Source of the DNA: DAOVRL01 sp964459805
Lineage (GTDB): Bacteria; Planctomycetota; Phycisphaerae; Sedimentisphaerales; Anaerobacaceae
Assembly (NCBI GenBank): GCA_964459805.1
Contig: CAYWOD010000002.1
Coordinates: 1-56,316 of the forward strand
Reading direction: 5' to 3'
DNA: 56,316 bases
The notes beneath the pieces were generated by a model. That model saw only the letters and a program-made list of their open reading frames with translations, was not told the DNA's origin and made no database searches. Positions 34,631 to 42,316 of this stretch are shown here, one piece after another. Numbering within the stretch: position 1 is the first letter of the stretch; every line of letters begins with the position of its first letter. A program made the translations under genes and the position numbers.

Positions 34631-35671
34631 ATGAAGACCTGGAATTTTGGAATAGTTGGCGCCGGGCTGATAGCGGATTTTCATGCAAGGGCGATTGCGG
34701 ATACTCCCAACGCAAGGCTGATCGGCTGCTGCGATAAGATCGCCGAGAGGGCCGAAAAGCTGGCCGAGAAGTACGCAGTCAAGGCCTTTGGGGACTACGA
34801 AGAAATGGTAAAGAGCGACGAGATAGACATCGTGACTATCGCCACGCCGAGCGGATTCCACTTGGAGCCGGCGGCGGCCGCGGCCGAGGCGGGCAAGCAC
34901 GTGCTGTGCGAGAAACCGGTCGAGATCACGTTGGAGCGAATCGACGCGATGATCGAGGCGCACCAAAAGAGCGGCACGCGTTTAGGCGGGATATTTCCGT
35001 ATCGCTTCAACGATTCGCAAAAAGCCCTTAGAGAGGCGATAAATTCGGGGCGCTTCGGGACAATCAGCTATGCCGGTATATACGTGCCCTGGTGGCGCAC
35101 GGATGAGTATTATAAGGACTCGTGGCACGGGACGTGGAAACTCGACGGCGGCGGGGCGCTGATGAACCAGTCGATCCACATGGTCGATATGCTCTGCGAT
35201 GTGATGGTGCCCATCGAGTCGCTGCAGGCTTTTACGGGAAAACTGGGGCATCCTCAGATCGAGACCGAAGATACGGCGGTTGCCGCCCTGCGATATACCA
35301 ACGGTGCTTTGGGGATTATTTACGGGACGACCGCTTCGTATCCGGGCCAGTTCAGGCGGTTTGAAATCACGGGCACAAAGGGAACGGTTGTACAGTTAGA
35401 GGACAGCTTTACGGTGTGGCAGTTCGCCGACGAGAAGCCCGAAGACGAAGAAATCCGCGCCAAGTTCGGCGGTATCTCAGGCGGTGGCGGCGTCTCCGAC
35501 CCTGCCGCTATCACCCACGATAATCACACCCGCAACTTCAAGGCCTTCCTCGAAGCGCTCGAAACCGGCGAAGATTTCTGGATCGACGGGGCCGAAGCGC
35601 GAAAGGCGGTAGAAATAATACTCGCAATATACAAATCCGCAAAAGAGCAAAAGGTGGTGAAACTAACTTGA
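34631..35671 (+). CDS. Gfo/Idh/MocA-family oxidoreductase (cytoplasmic)
   Basis: A 346-residue NAD(P)-dependent dehydrogenase of normal family length. Rossmann motif GIVGAGLIADFH at residues 7-18, EKP in CEKPVEITLERID, and a C-terminal domain with GGALMNQSIHMVDML, containing the usual catalytic His. The ribosome binding site AAGG is in the short stretch between the inverted-repeat element and the ATG. It follows the sugar isomerase, so it may act in the same pathway, with expression possibly affected by the inserted element. Substrate unknown. Confidence 0.88.
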   Translation: MKTWNFGIVGAGLIADFHARAIADTPNARLIGCCDKIAERAEKLAEKYAVKAFGDYEEMVKSDEIDIVTIATPSGFHLEPAAAAAEAGKHVLCEKPVEITLERIDAMIEAHQKSGTRLGGIFPYRFNDSQKALREAINSGRFGTISYAGIYVPWWRTDEYYKDSWHGTWKLDGGGALMNQSIHMVDMLCDVMVPIESLQAFTGKLGHPQIETEDTAVAALRYTNGALGIIYGTTASYPGQFRRFEITGTKGTVVQLEDSFTVWQFADEKPEDEEIRAKFGGISGGGGVSDPAAITHDNHTRNFKAFLEALETGEDFWIDGAEARKAVEIILAIYKSAKEQKVVKLT

Positions 35672-35723
35672 TTTGGTGCCCGATACTGGATGTTCGTTGA
35701 TCGATACTCGAAAGGACATTGCC

Positions 35724-35915
35724 GTGACGAAATCACACATTCACTTGCTATGTGGCCTCGGTCTTCTCGCCGGCATTATCGGCATCTTGCTAAGTCTTGA
35801 TGAGATACTCAGGGCGAGCGACGCCCGAGGCTTGCTGATTGCCTCGGCAATCGTTATCGCCGGCAGCCTGATAGCCGCAGCCATCGCCTGCACCGCCGAC
35901 AAGAAAAACGAATAG
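35724..35915 (+). CDS. small two-helix membrane protein
   Basis: A 63-residue protein with two hydrophobic segments (about 8-25 and 36-54) separated by a charged turn (DEILRASDARG) and ending CTADKKNE. I place the start at GTG 35724, 7 nt after AAAGGA; an upstream TTG would add residues encoded by a low-complexity spacer (GATACTGGATG...GATACTCG). I do not recognise the family. Confidence 0.5.
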   Translation: MTKSHIHLLCGLGLLAGIIGILLSLDEILRASDARGLLIASAIVIAGSLIAAAIACTADKKNE

Positions 35916-36084
35916 TGATCTGGCTAACTGGCTTCTACCAGACTCAATACTCCCCCCAAGGGGTCTCCGCAAGGCTCCGAGATGCCTGATGCTTTGATGG
36001 TCGATGTCAGTTCGCGCCAGAGGTGGTAATTATGCGGTTTTGGCGGGGATTTTCGCAACATACGCCACTTTACCTCATTTTTCC
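35916..36084. other. no gene seen
   Basis: No coding sequence is supported in this spacer, which leads to the promoter at 36085. Confidence 0.5.
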
Positions 36085-36114
36085 TTGACAATGTCAGGCA
36101 CTGAGGTGTACACT
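36085..36114 (+). promoter_or_regulatory. promoter of the propeller gene
   Basis: A perfect TTGACA (36085-36090) and TACACT (36109-36114) are 18 nt apart, about 100 nt before the ATG at 36216. Confidence 0.5.
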
Positions 36115-36215
36115 GCATAATGTTCAAGGATGAGTGGTGGGAAGGCTTGCCTTTCTTGCCCCAGCACACAGCGGCCATTTCGGAACTGGTCTATGACGAC
36201 AACGAAAGGAGAAGA

Positions 36216-37355
36216 ATGATGACAAGGAGGTTCTGTTTTTTTGCTATCGTGGCCCTTTTTGCCCTGACAGGCCCCTGGCCGGGCGGGGCGGCACTTGCAG
36301 GTTACCAGTGGAATATCCAGACGGTCGATGCCCAAGGAGCTGTGGGCCGGTACACGTCCCTTGCCCTTGATGCCAGCGGCAATCCACACATTAGCTATTA
36401 TGATTGGAGCAACCATGACCTGAAGTACGCGGGCTTCGACGGTTCGGCCTGGGACATCGAGACGGTCGATTCCGAAGGGGGTGTAGGTGCGTTCACATCC
36501 CTTGCCCTTGATGCCGGCGGCAATCCCCACATCAGCTACTGTGATTTAACCCACGGTGCCCTGAAGTACGCGGCCTTTGACGGCTCGGCCTGGGACATCC
36601 AGACGGTCGATGCCGAAGGGTTGGTGGGCCGACACACATCCCTTGCCCTTGATGCCGGCGGCAATCCCCATATTAGCTACTCTGATTACGGCAACTATGA
36701 CCTGAAGTACGCGGCCTTTGACGGCTCGGCCTGGGACATCCAGACGGTCGATTCCGAAGGGGATGTCGGCGCGTACACATCTCTTGCCCTTGATGCCGGC
36801 GGCAATCCACACATTAGTTACAATAGGTCCTTTGGCCGCGACAACCGTGCCTTGAAGTACGCAGCCTTTGACGGCTCGGCCTGGGACATCCAGACGGTCG
36901 ATTCCGAAGGGGCTGTCGGCGCGTACACATCTCTTGCCCTTGATGCCGGCGGCAATCCACACATTAGCTACTTGGGCAACTATGACCTGAAGTACGCGGC
37001 CTTTGACGGCTCGGCCTGGGGCATCCGGACGGTCGATTCCGAAGGGTGGGTGGGCTGGTGGACATCTATTGCCCTTGATGCCGGCGGCAATCCCCACATT
37101 AGCTACGATCATGAGAGCAACTATGACCTGAAGTACGCGGCATTCGACGCCTCGGCCTGGGACATCCAGACGGTCGATTCCCAAGGGGATGTGGGCTTGT
37201 GCACGTCCCTTGCCCTTGATGCCGGCGGCAATCCCCACATCAGCTACTGGGATGTGAGCAACTTTGACCTGAAGTACGCGTATATCCCGGAGCCGGCGAG
37301 CATCTTCCTGCTCGGCCTCGGTGCGGTGATGGTGAGAAAAAGACGCAGGGCATAA
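36216..37355 (+). CDS. PEP-CTERM protein with seven near-identical repeats (propeller-like)
   Basis: A 379-residue exported protein. A signal peptide (1-28, ending ALA) is followed by seven tandem units of 45-50 residues, each reading WDIQTVDSEG-x-VG-xx-TSLALDAGGNPHISY, then 5-12 variable residues and DLKYAAFDGSA. Seven such units suggest a closed seven-bladed beta-propeller. The tail YIPEPASIFLLGLGAVMVRKRRRA is a PEP-CTERM exosortase signal. Repeats 2-6 are nearly identical even at DNA level, while differences cluster at two sites per unit. AAAGGAGA precedes two ATGs at 36216 and 36219. Ligand and role are unknown; surface binding is likely. Confidence 0.8.
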   Translation: MMTRRFCFFAIVALFALTGPWPGGAALAGYQWNIQTVDAQGAVGRYTSLALDASGNPHISYYDWSNHDLKYAGFDGSAWDIETVDSEGGVGAFTSLALDAGGNPHISYCDLTHGALKYAAFDGSAWDIQTVDAEGLVGRHTSLALDAGGNPHISYSDYGNYDLKYAAFDGSAWDIQTVDSEGDVGAYTSLALDAGGNPHISYNRSFGRDNRALKYAAFDGSAWDIQTVDSEGAVGAYTSLALDAGGNPHISYLGNYDLKYAAFDGSAWGIRTVDSEGWVGWWTSIALDAGGNPHISYDHESNYDLKYAAFDASAWDIQTVDSQGDVGLCTSLALDAGGNPHISYWDVSNFDLKYAYIPEPASIFLLGLGAVMVRKRRRA

Positions 37356-37395
37356 GTAACAAGTAACACTAACAGATGCTCACGGACCAGCAGGT

Positions 37396-37413
37396 GGGAA
37401 GGCGGACCTTCCC
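37396..37413. repeat. perfect hairpin GGGAAGG/CCTTCCC
   Basis: A 7-bp stem with a CGGA loop lies 40 nt after the propeller gene stop. It lacks a T-run; it resembles small palindromic repeats common in planctomycete spacers and may still slow transcription. Confidence 0.5.
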
Positions 37414-37450
37414 GCTATAAGGCACGGCTGCTCGCTGATTGTGGCGCATC

Positions 37451-37789
37451 TTATGGGACGAGAAACACGTCCTTAGTTCTCGGTGATGGCATAATAGCCG
37501 CCAGGGCGCCCTTGACGTAGCCTACGGATTCGGCGAGACCCGCGAGGGGGTCATCGGCGTCTTTTTCGTATTCAAACGAGACGATTCCTGCGTACTTGAT
37601 TTTCAACAGGGTCCTCAGGAGCTTGGGGATGTCGATCACGCCGCGACCGATTTCCACGCCGTGACCGCCGGCGGTGGCTGAGGAAACATCCTTTATATGT
37701 ATATCCAGCAGGCGCTCTGCATACTTCTCGGCTGAGCCTACGCCGGCTAACTGAAGGAAGTGTCTTCTGGCTTGTTTTCTTGTGGTCAT
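37451..37789 (-). pseudogene. sugar isomerase/epimerase with large internal deletion
   Basis: A 112-codon frame with a good ribosome binding site (AGGAGA). Residues 1-19 are the start of a Tat signal (TRKQARRHFLQLAGVGS). From residue 20 the sequence is the C-terminal third of an AP-endonuclease-2-type TIM barrel: YAERLLDIHIKDVSS, GRGVIDIPKLLRTL, YAGIVSFEYE. Intact relatives have about 300 residues, so about 190 are missing between signal and strand 6. The frame is preserved across the deletion, so a short exported peptide could still be made, but it cannot form the barrel. Divergent from the Tat oxidoreductase at 37968. Confidence 0.65.
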
Positions 37790-37967
37790 TTGCGTTGTCT
37801 CCTGGAAATACCAACAGCTTGCTGTCCGTTCCCGGACCAAGGATAAAACAAAGCCCCGCCGGAGACAAGGAAATTCGCATTGCGGATATTTAGGGTATGT
37901 GGTATGATTGGCTGGCGCCGATGAGCGGCCAAACACGAGACCCGAAGTGCTACGCCGGGAAAGGCAG

Positions 37968-39326
37968 GTGGAAATCCTGAAAAAGCAAAGAACCAGAACG
38001 CCAGTTTCACTAAGTCGCCGGCATTTTTTGAGGAATTCGGCTGCGGTCGGGGCAAGTGCTCTCTTGTTAGGGCCGACGATAGTGCCGAGCAGTGTGTTCG
38101 GGGCCAAGGCCCCCAGTAATCGCGTTACGGTCGGGATGATCGGGATGGGTCGGCAGGCGTACCACTCGAATCTAAAAACTTTTCTGAATTTTTCTGATGT
38201 GCAAGTGGTTGCGGTTTGCGACGTGGACGGATGGAGGCTCGACAACGCCCGCAAGGCGGTTGAGAAGCACTACGGCAGCGGTCGCTCTTCGGGTACGTTC
38301 AAGGGCTGTTCGGCTCACAGGGACTTTCGCGACGTCCTGGAGCGTGCGGACATAGATGCGGTGATGATTTCTACGCCGGACCACTGGCACGTTCCGATGG
38401 CCACCGCCGCGGCGAGGGCCGGCAAGGATATATGCTGCGAGAAGCCGCTGACTTTGAATATTGCCGAGGGCAGGGTGCTAAGTGATACGGTTCGCCGGTA
38501 TGGCCGGGTCTTTCGCACCGACAGCGAGTTTCGCTCGCACGAGTGTTTCCGGCGGACGTGCGAGCTGGTGCTCAACGGCAGGATCGGCAAGGTGCATACG
38601 ATTCGCACGGGCGTCCCGGCCGGTGACATCGCGGGCACGCCGCAACCGGAGATGCCGGTGCCGGAGGAGTTGGATTATGATTTGTGGTTAGGACCGGCGC
38701 CGCCGGCGCCATATACGCTGCAGCGTGTGCATCCGCGGCACGGCTATGGGCGGCCGGGCTGGATGCGCGTGCTCGATTACTGCGAAGGGATGGTCAGCAA
38801 CTGGGGCGCGCACCTCAACGACATTGCCCAGTGGGGCAACGGGACCGAGCGGACCGGGCCTGTCGAGGTCGAGGCCGGCGGCAAATTCCCTTCGGATGGG
38901 TTGTGGAATGTCTTGTTGAGCTTTGAGATTCGCTATAAGTTCGCGAACGGTGTGCGGATGTTCTACGCGATAAGCCGGCCATACGTGCGATTCGAGGGGA
39001 CAGCCGGATGGATCGAGGCGGACTACGGAAAGCGAAGCATAAAGGCCCAGCCTGAGTCGATTTTGAAATCGAAGATTGCGCCTGACGAGATTCATCTGCC
39101 GTTGAAACACGAAAAGAGGGACTTTATCGACGCCGTCAAGACGCGCGGGCAGACGCTCGAGGACGCCGAGGTGGGCCATCGGACGACGTCGCTTTGTCAA
39201 TTAGGACATATTGCAATCCAGGTGGGCCGCAAGCTAAAATGGGACCCGGATGCCGAGCGCTTTACGAACGACCAGGCCGCCAATCGCCTGCTGCACAGGC
39301 CGATGCGCAGTCCGTGGACGTTATGA
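37968..39326 (+). CDS. Tat-exported Gfo/Idh/MocA oxidoreductase (first of a tandem pair)
   Basis: A 452-residue oxidoreductase with a twin-arginine signal: SLSRRHFLRNSAAVGAS, cleavage expected after VFGA. The Rossmann motif GMIGMGRQ follows at about 55, then EKP in CEKPLTLNIAEG and a C-terminal domain with WGAHLNDIAQWG. Such exported members carry tightly bound NAD(P) and are typical of planctomycete and Bacteroidota glycan catabolism. I use GTG 37968, which follows GAAAGG, because no in-frame ATG precedes the Tat motif. It is about half identical to the next gene and is a likely tandem duplicate. Confidence 0.85.
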   Translation: MEILKKQRTRTPVSLSRRHFLRNSAAVGASALLLGPTIVPSSVFGAKAPSNRVTVGMIGMGRQAYHSNLKTFLNFSDVQVVAVCDVDGWRLDNARKAVEKHYGSGRSSGTFKGCSAHRDFRDVLERADIDAVMISTPDHWHVPMATAAARAGKDICCEKPLTLNIAEGRVLSDTVRRYGRVFRTDSEFRSHECFRRTCELVLNGRIGKVHTIRTGVPAGDIAGTPQPEMPVPEELDYDLWLGPAPPAPYTLQRVHPRHGYGRPGWMRVLDYCEGMVSNWGAHLNDIAQWGNGTERTGPVEVEAGGKFPSDGLWNVLLSFEIRYKFANGVRMFYAISRPYVRFEGTAGWIEADYGKRSIKAQPESILKSKIAPDEIHLPLKHEKRDFIDAVKTRGQTLEDAEVGHRTTSLCQLGHIAIQVGRKLKWDPDAERFTNDQAANRLLHRPMRSPWTL

Positions 39327-39362
39327 ATTGATTATTGGTTATTCAGGGATCAGGTGCTTAAT

Positions 39363-40706
39363 ATGAAAAGTCGAGAAATCAAGAAGGCAAGTGCGCTAAA
39401 CCGCAGGGAGTTTCTAAAAAGTTCGACCGCCGCAGGTGTGGCGTTGTTGGGGCCGATGATCGTTCCGGCGTCGGTGTTCGGGGCTGATGCGCCGAGCGAG
39501 CGCATCAACGTGGGCGCTATCGGCGTGGGACGGATGGGCAACGGCGACTTAGGCGAAGCATTAGGGGCTAAGCAGGTGCAGGTGGTTGCCGTGTGCGAGG
39601 TCGATTCCAATCGAGCCAAGGCGGCCAAGCAGAGGGTGGAGAGACATTATGTCAGTCGAAGTCCGGGCGGCAGCTACAAGGGCTGTGCCGCATACGGCGA
39701 CTTTCGCGAGCTGATCGCGCGCGAGGATATCGACGCGGTGCAGATTGCCACGCCGGACCACTGGCACGTGCTGCCGGGGGTAGCGGCGGCCAGGGCGGGC
39801 AAGGACATCTTCCTGCAAAAGCCGTTTAGCCTGACCATCGAGGAGGGGCGGGTTTTGAGCGATACCGTTCGGCGATATGGGCGAATCTTCCAGGTGGGCA
39901 GCCAGCAGCGTTCGGATTCGCGCTTTCGGCAGGCGTGCGAGCTGGTCCGCAATGGTCGGATCGGCGAGCTAAAGAGCGTGAAGGTGGGCTTCGGGACCGA
40001 TCCGGGGACCGAGCCTCAGGCGACAATGCCGGTGCCGGCGGGGCTGGACTACGATTTCTGGCTTGGGCCTGCACCGTGGGCGCCATATACGGAAAAGCGG
40101 GTGCATCCGGCGAGTGGCTACGGCCGGCCCGGCTGGCTGCGGATCGCCGACTACGGGGCCGGTATGATAACCGGCTGGGGCAGCCACCATAACGACATCG
40201 CCCAGTGGGGGATGGGGACCGAATATACCGGCCCGGTCGAGATCGAGGCCGAAGCGCAATTTCCCAAGGACGGGCTCTGGGACGTGCACGGGGCGTTTCG
40301 TATCGAATATACGTACGCCAACGGGGTTAAGGTCACCTGCGCCGACACCAAAAAGAACAAGCAGGGGGTCCTCTTCGAGGGGACCCAAGGCTGGGTTTAC
40401 GTCAAGCGGGGCCACATTGATGCTAATCCGAAGTCGCTGCTGGACTCGACTATCAAGCCTAACGAAATCCACCTGTACAAGAGCACCAGCCACAAGGGGA
40501 ATTGGTTCGAGTGTATCAAGTCGCGTAAGGAAACGATCGCGCCGGCCGAGGTCGCGCACCGCTCGTGCAGCGTTTGCCTGTTAGGTGAGATTGCAATGCG
40601 GCTCGGCAGAAAATTGAAATGGGACCCGGACCGCGAAGAATTCATCAACGATGCAGAGGCAAACAAGATGGCCTCAAAGCCGATGCGCAGTCCGTGGCAC
40701 TTGTAG
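39363..40706 (+). CDS. Tat-exported Gfo/Idh/MocA oxidoreductase (second of a tandem pair)
   Basis: A 447-residue paralogue of the upstream gene, 36 nt away. The Tat motif is LNRREFLKSSTAAG, with cleavage after VFGA. The Rossmann motif is GAIGVGRMG. The family EKP motif is changed to QKP (LQKPFSLTIEEG), while WGSHHNDIAQWGMG keeps the C-terminal His region. Both end in MRSPWxL. AGGTG lies 6 nt before the ATG at 39363. Side-by-side paralogues with different catalytic-loop residues suggest related but distinct substrates. It is followed by a DUF6807 protein. Confidence 0.86.
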   Translation: MKSREIKKASALNRREFLKSSTAAGVALLGPMIVPASVFGADAPSERINVGAIGVGRMGNGDLGEALGAKQVQVVAVCEVDSNRAKAAKQRVERHYVSRSPGGSYKGCAAYGDFRELIAREDIDAVQIATPDHWHVLPGVAAARAGKDIFLQKPFSLTIEEGRVLSDTVRRYGRIFQVGSQQRSDSRFRQACELVRNGRIGELKSVKVGFGTDPGTEPQATMPVPAGLDYDFWLGPAPWAPYTEKRVHPASGYGRPGWLRIADYGAGMITGWGSHHNDIAQWGMGTEYTGPVEIEAEAQFPKDGLWDVHGAFRIEYTYANGVKVTCADTKKNKQGVLFEGTQGWVYVKRGHIDANPKSLLDSTIKPNEIHLYKSTSHKGNWFECIKSRKETIAPAEVAHRSCSVCLLGEIAMRLGRKLKWDPDREEFINDAEANKMASKPMRSPWHL

Positions 40707-40768
40707 AATTGATTTCCGAAAACACGGGATCTTCGATATTGATGATTGATTATTAGGATGCGAAAAAT

Positions 40769-41731
40769 ATGAGCTGGTGGAGAAAACTGATTGGGTTTAC
40801 GGCAATAGTTGTTGTTCTTTTGTCTATGGAGGCAGTTGCTTTTGGCGAAGCGGGGCAGAAGGTGGCGGCGGAGATAGAGAAGGACCAGGTCAAGGTGACT
40901 GTGGGGCCGAAGGTCTTTACGTGCTATAAGTTCGGCAGGTCGCAGAAGTATCCGTATTTCTGGCCGGTGAACGGGCCGGCGTCGGGCAAGTCCGTCACGA
41001 CTGAGACATCGCAGCCTTATCCGCACCATCACTCGCTGTTTTTCGGGTGCGACCGAGTCAACGGGGGCAACTACTGGCAGGAGGGCAACGAGCGCGGGCA
41101 GATTGTCTCGCAGGGGCCGAAGATCGTCGAGCCAGGCGGACGGCGGGTTGTGTTTACGGACGAGTGTCTCTGGCAGCGGCCGGGACGCGATCCGATCATC
41201 CGCGACCGGCGGCGTGTTGTTATCACGGCGCCGAGCAAAGGAATCCGCCTGATCGATTTCGAGATCAGCCTTGAACCGCTGACGCACGTCGAAATTCTCA
41301 AGTCAAATCATGCGCTGTTTTCGGCGCGCGTGGTGGGCGAGCTTAGCGTCAAATCCGGCGGTACACTGGTCAACGCCCAGGGCAAGAGCGGCGAAAAGGC
41401 GACGTGGGGCGTCAACTCGCCGTGGGCCGACTACTGGGGCACGCGCGACGGTGTCGCCGAAGGGGTGGCGATTTTGCAGCATCCGCGCAATCGCTGGTTT
41501 CCGAGCAAGTGGTTCACTCGGGATTACGGCTTCTTCTCGCCGACGCCGATGAACTGGCTCGAAGGCGGTCGCCTCGAGCTGCCGCGGGGGCAGACACTCA
41601 AACTGCAATATCGCGTCGTCGTCCACACGGGCGAGACGAAAAAGGCCGATATAGCGGGGATCTTCAAGCAATACAGAGAATCCACAGCGCCATCTGCTAA
41701 AAAACAAGGGTCTCCGAATAGCTCGAAGTAG
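40769..41731 (+). CDS. exported DUF6807 (PmoA-like) protein
   Basis: A 320-residue exported protein. The signal peptide (about 1-25, ending AFG) is followed by the DUF6807 beta-sandwich, recognised by SQPYPHHHSLFFG, the DPIIRDRRRVVI strand, and DGVAEGVAILQHPRN with the following WFTRDYGFFSPTP. The family is annotated in databases as methane-oxygenase PmoA-like by name only; it often sits next to Gfo/Idh/MocA genes in planctomycetes, as here. The His-rich segment may bind a metal or sugar. The biochemical function is unknown to me. Confidence 0.75.
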   Translation: MSWWRKLIGFTAIVVVLLSMEAVAFGEAGQKVAAEIEKDQVKVTVGPKVFTCYKFGRSQKYPYFWPVNGPASGKSVTTETSQPYPHHHSLFFGCDRVNGGNYWQEGNERGQIVSQGPKIVEPGGRRVVFTDECLWQRPGRDPIIRDRRRVVITAPSKGIRLIDFEISLEPLTHVEILKSNHALFSARVVGELSVKSGGTLVNAQGKSGEKATWGVNSPWADYWGTRDGVAEGVAILQHPRNRWFPSKWFTRDYGFFSPTPMNWLEGGRLELPRGQTLKLQYRVVVHTGETKKADIAGIFKQYRESTAPSAKKQGSPNSSK

Positions 41732-41768
41732 CCGTTATGATGAAAGCGACTACAAACAAGGCCGGTAA

Positions 41769-41915
41769 CGGGTATCGGGGCCGGGCAAAAAGGTGGTCCG
41801 GGGCGGCTCCTGGTGTGATCGACCCGGAAGATGCCGTTCCGCCTTTCGCCTGAGCTACCCGGTCTGGCAGCGAGTCCATAACGTCGGATTCCGCGTGATT
41901 TGTGAGAAGAAATAA
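41769..41915 (+). pseudogene. C-terminal fragment of a formylglycine-generating-enzyme (SUMF1) family protein
   Basis: A frame without start codon gives VVRGGSWCDRPGRCRSAFR and, 14 residues later, HNVGFRVICEKK before a stop (41913-41915). RGGSW and NxGFRV are the closing signature of FGE-sulfatase/SUMF1 domains, about 45 residues of a domain of 230 or more. A stop at 41766-41768 closes it upstream. It is probably the remnant of a deleted gene. Confidence 0.7.
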
Positions 41916-41940
41916 ACGAGTTGATTAGGATGGTAAGGAA

Positions 41941-42072
41941 ATGGTCAAAAAGATTCTGCTTGTAGCTGCTTTAACTGTCTTGATGTTTGCATTTTTTGGC
42001 TGCCAGGCGGTGAAGGGTTTGGGGCATGACATTACCTCGGCCGGGGAGGCGGGCCAGGAGCTTCTGGACTAA
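41941..42072 (+). CDS. entericidin-like small lipoprotein
   Basis: A 43-residue protein: a basic N-terminus and hydrophobic stretch (MVKKILLVAALTVLMFAFFG), then a lipobox-like FFGC with Cys21 as the lipid site, and a short mature part VKGLGHDITSAGEAGQEL. The G-x-G-x-DI-xx-AG pattern is that of the EcnA/EcnB family, small envelope lipoproteins linked to toxin/antidote function in enterobacteria. AAGGAA precedes the ATG. Its length is below the usual cutoff. Function in planctomycetes is not established. Confidence 0.7.
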   Translation: MVKKILLVAALTVLMFAFFGCQAVKGLGHDITSAGEAGQELLD

Positions 42073-42316
42073 CCATAAAACAGCGGGGTCGCTGCCTATT
42101 TGCGGTTCGCCCTTACTCTGCATTGCCAGTGCGACGGCTAAACAAGTCATCCAATGTCTAATGATTCGAATCATTGCTTGCACCCGAGAATCCACACAAA
42201 TTCACGGGCACATTATACTCCCCGACCGCTCTTTGCAAACGGAAATCTCCCCCGCCATTTGCACCAGGTGAGCAGAGGCCAAAGCCGGCCGGCCGCTCGC
42301 AGCAACACGCTGCAAC

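Noticed and set aside
36546..37238. A long minus-strand frame with a repeated peptide opposite the propeller gene
   Set aside because: It is the mirror of the tandem DNA repeats; the plus strand has signal peptide, ribosome binding site and PEP-CTERM tail.
42160..42175. A 16-bp perfect palindrome (AATGATTCGAATCATT) as an operator
   Set aside because: It lies between convergent gene ends, and about one such palindrome is expected by chance in a window of this size.
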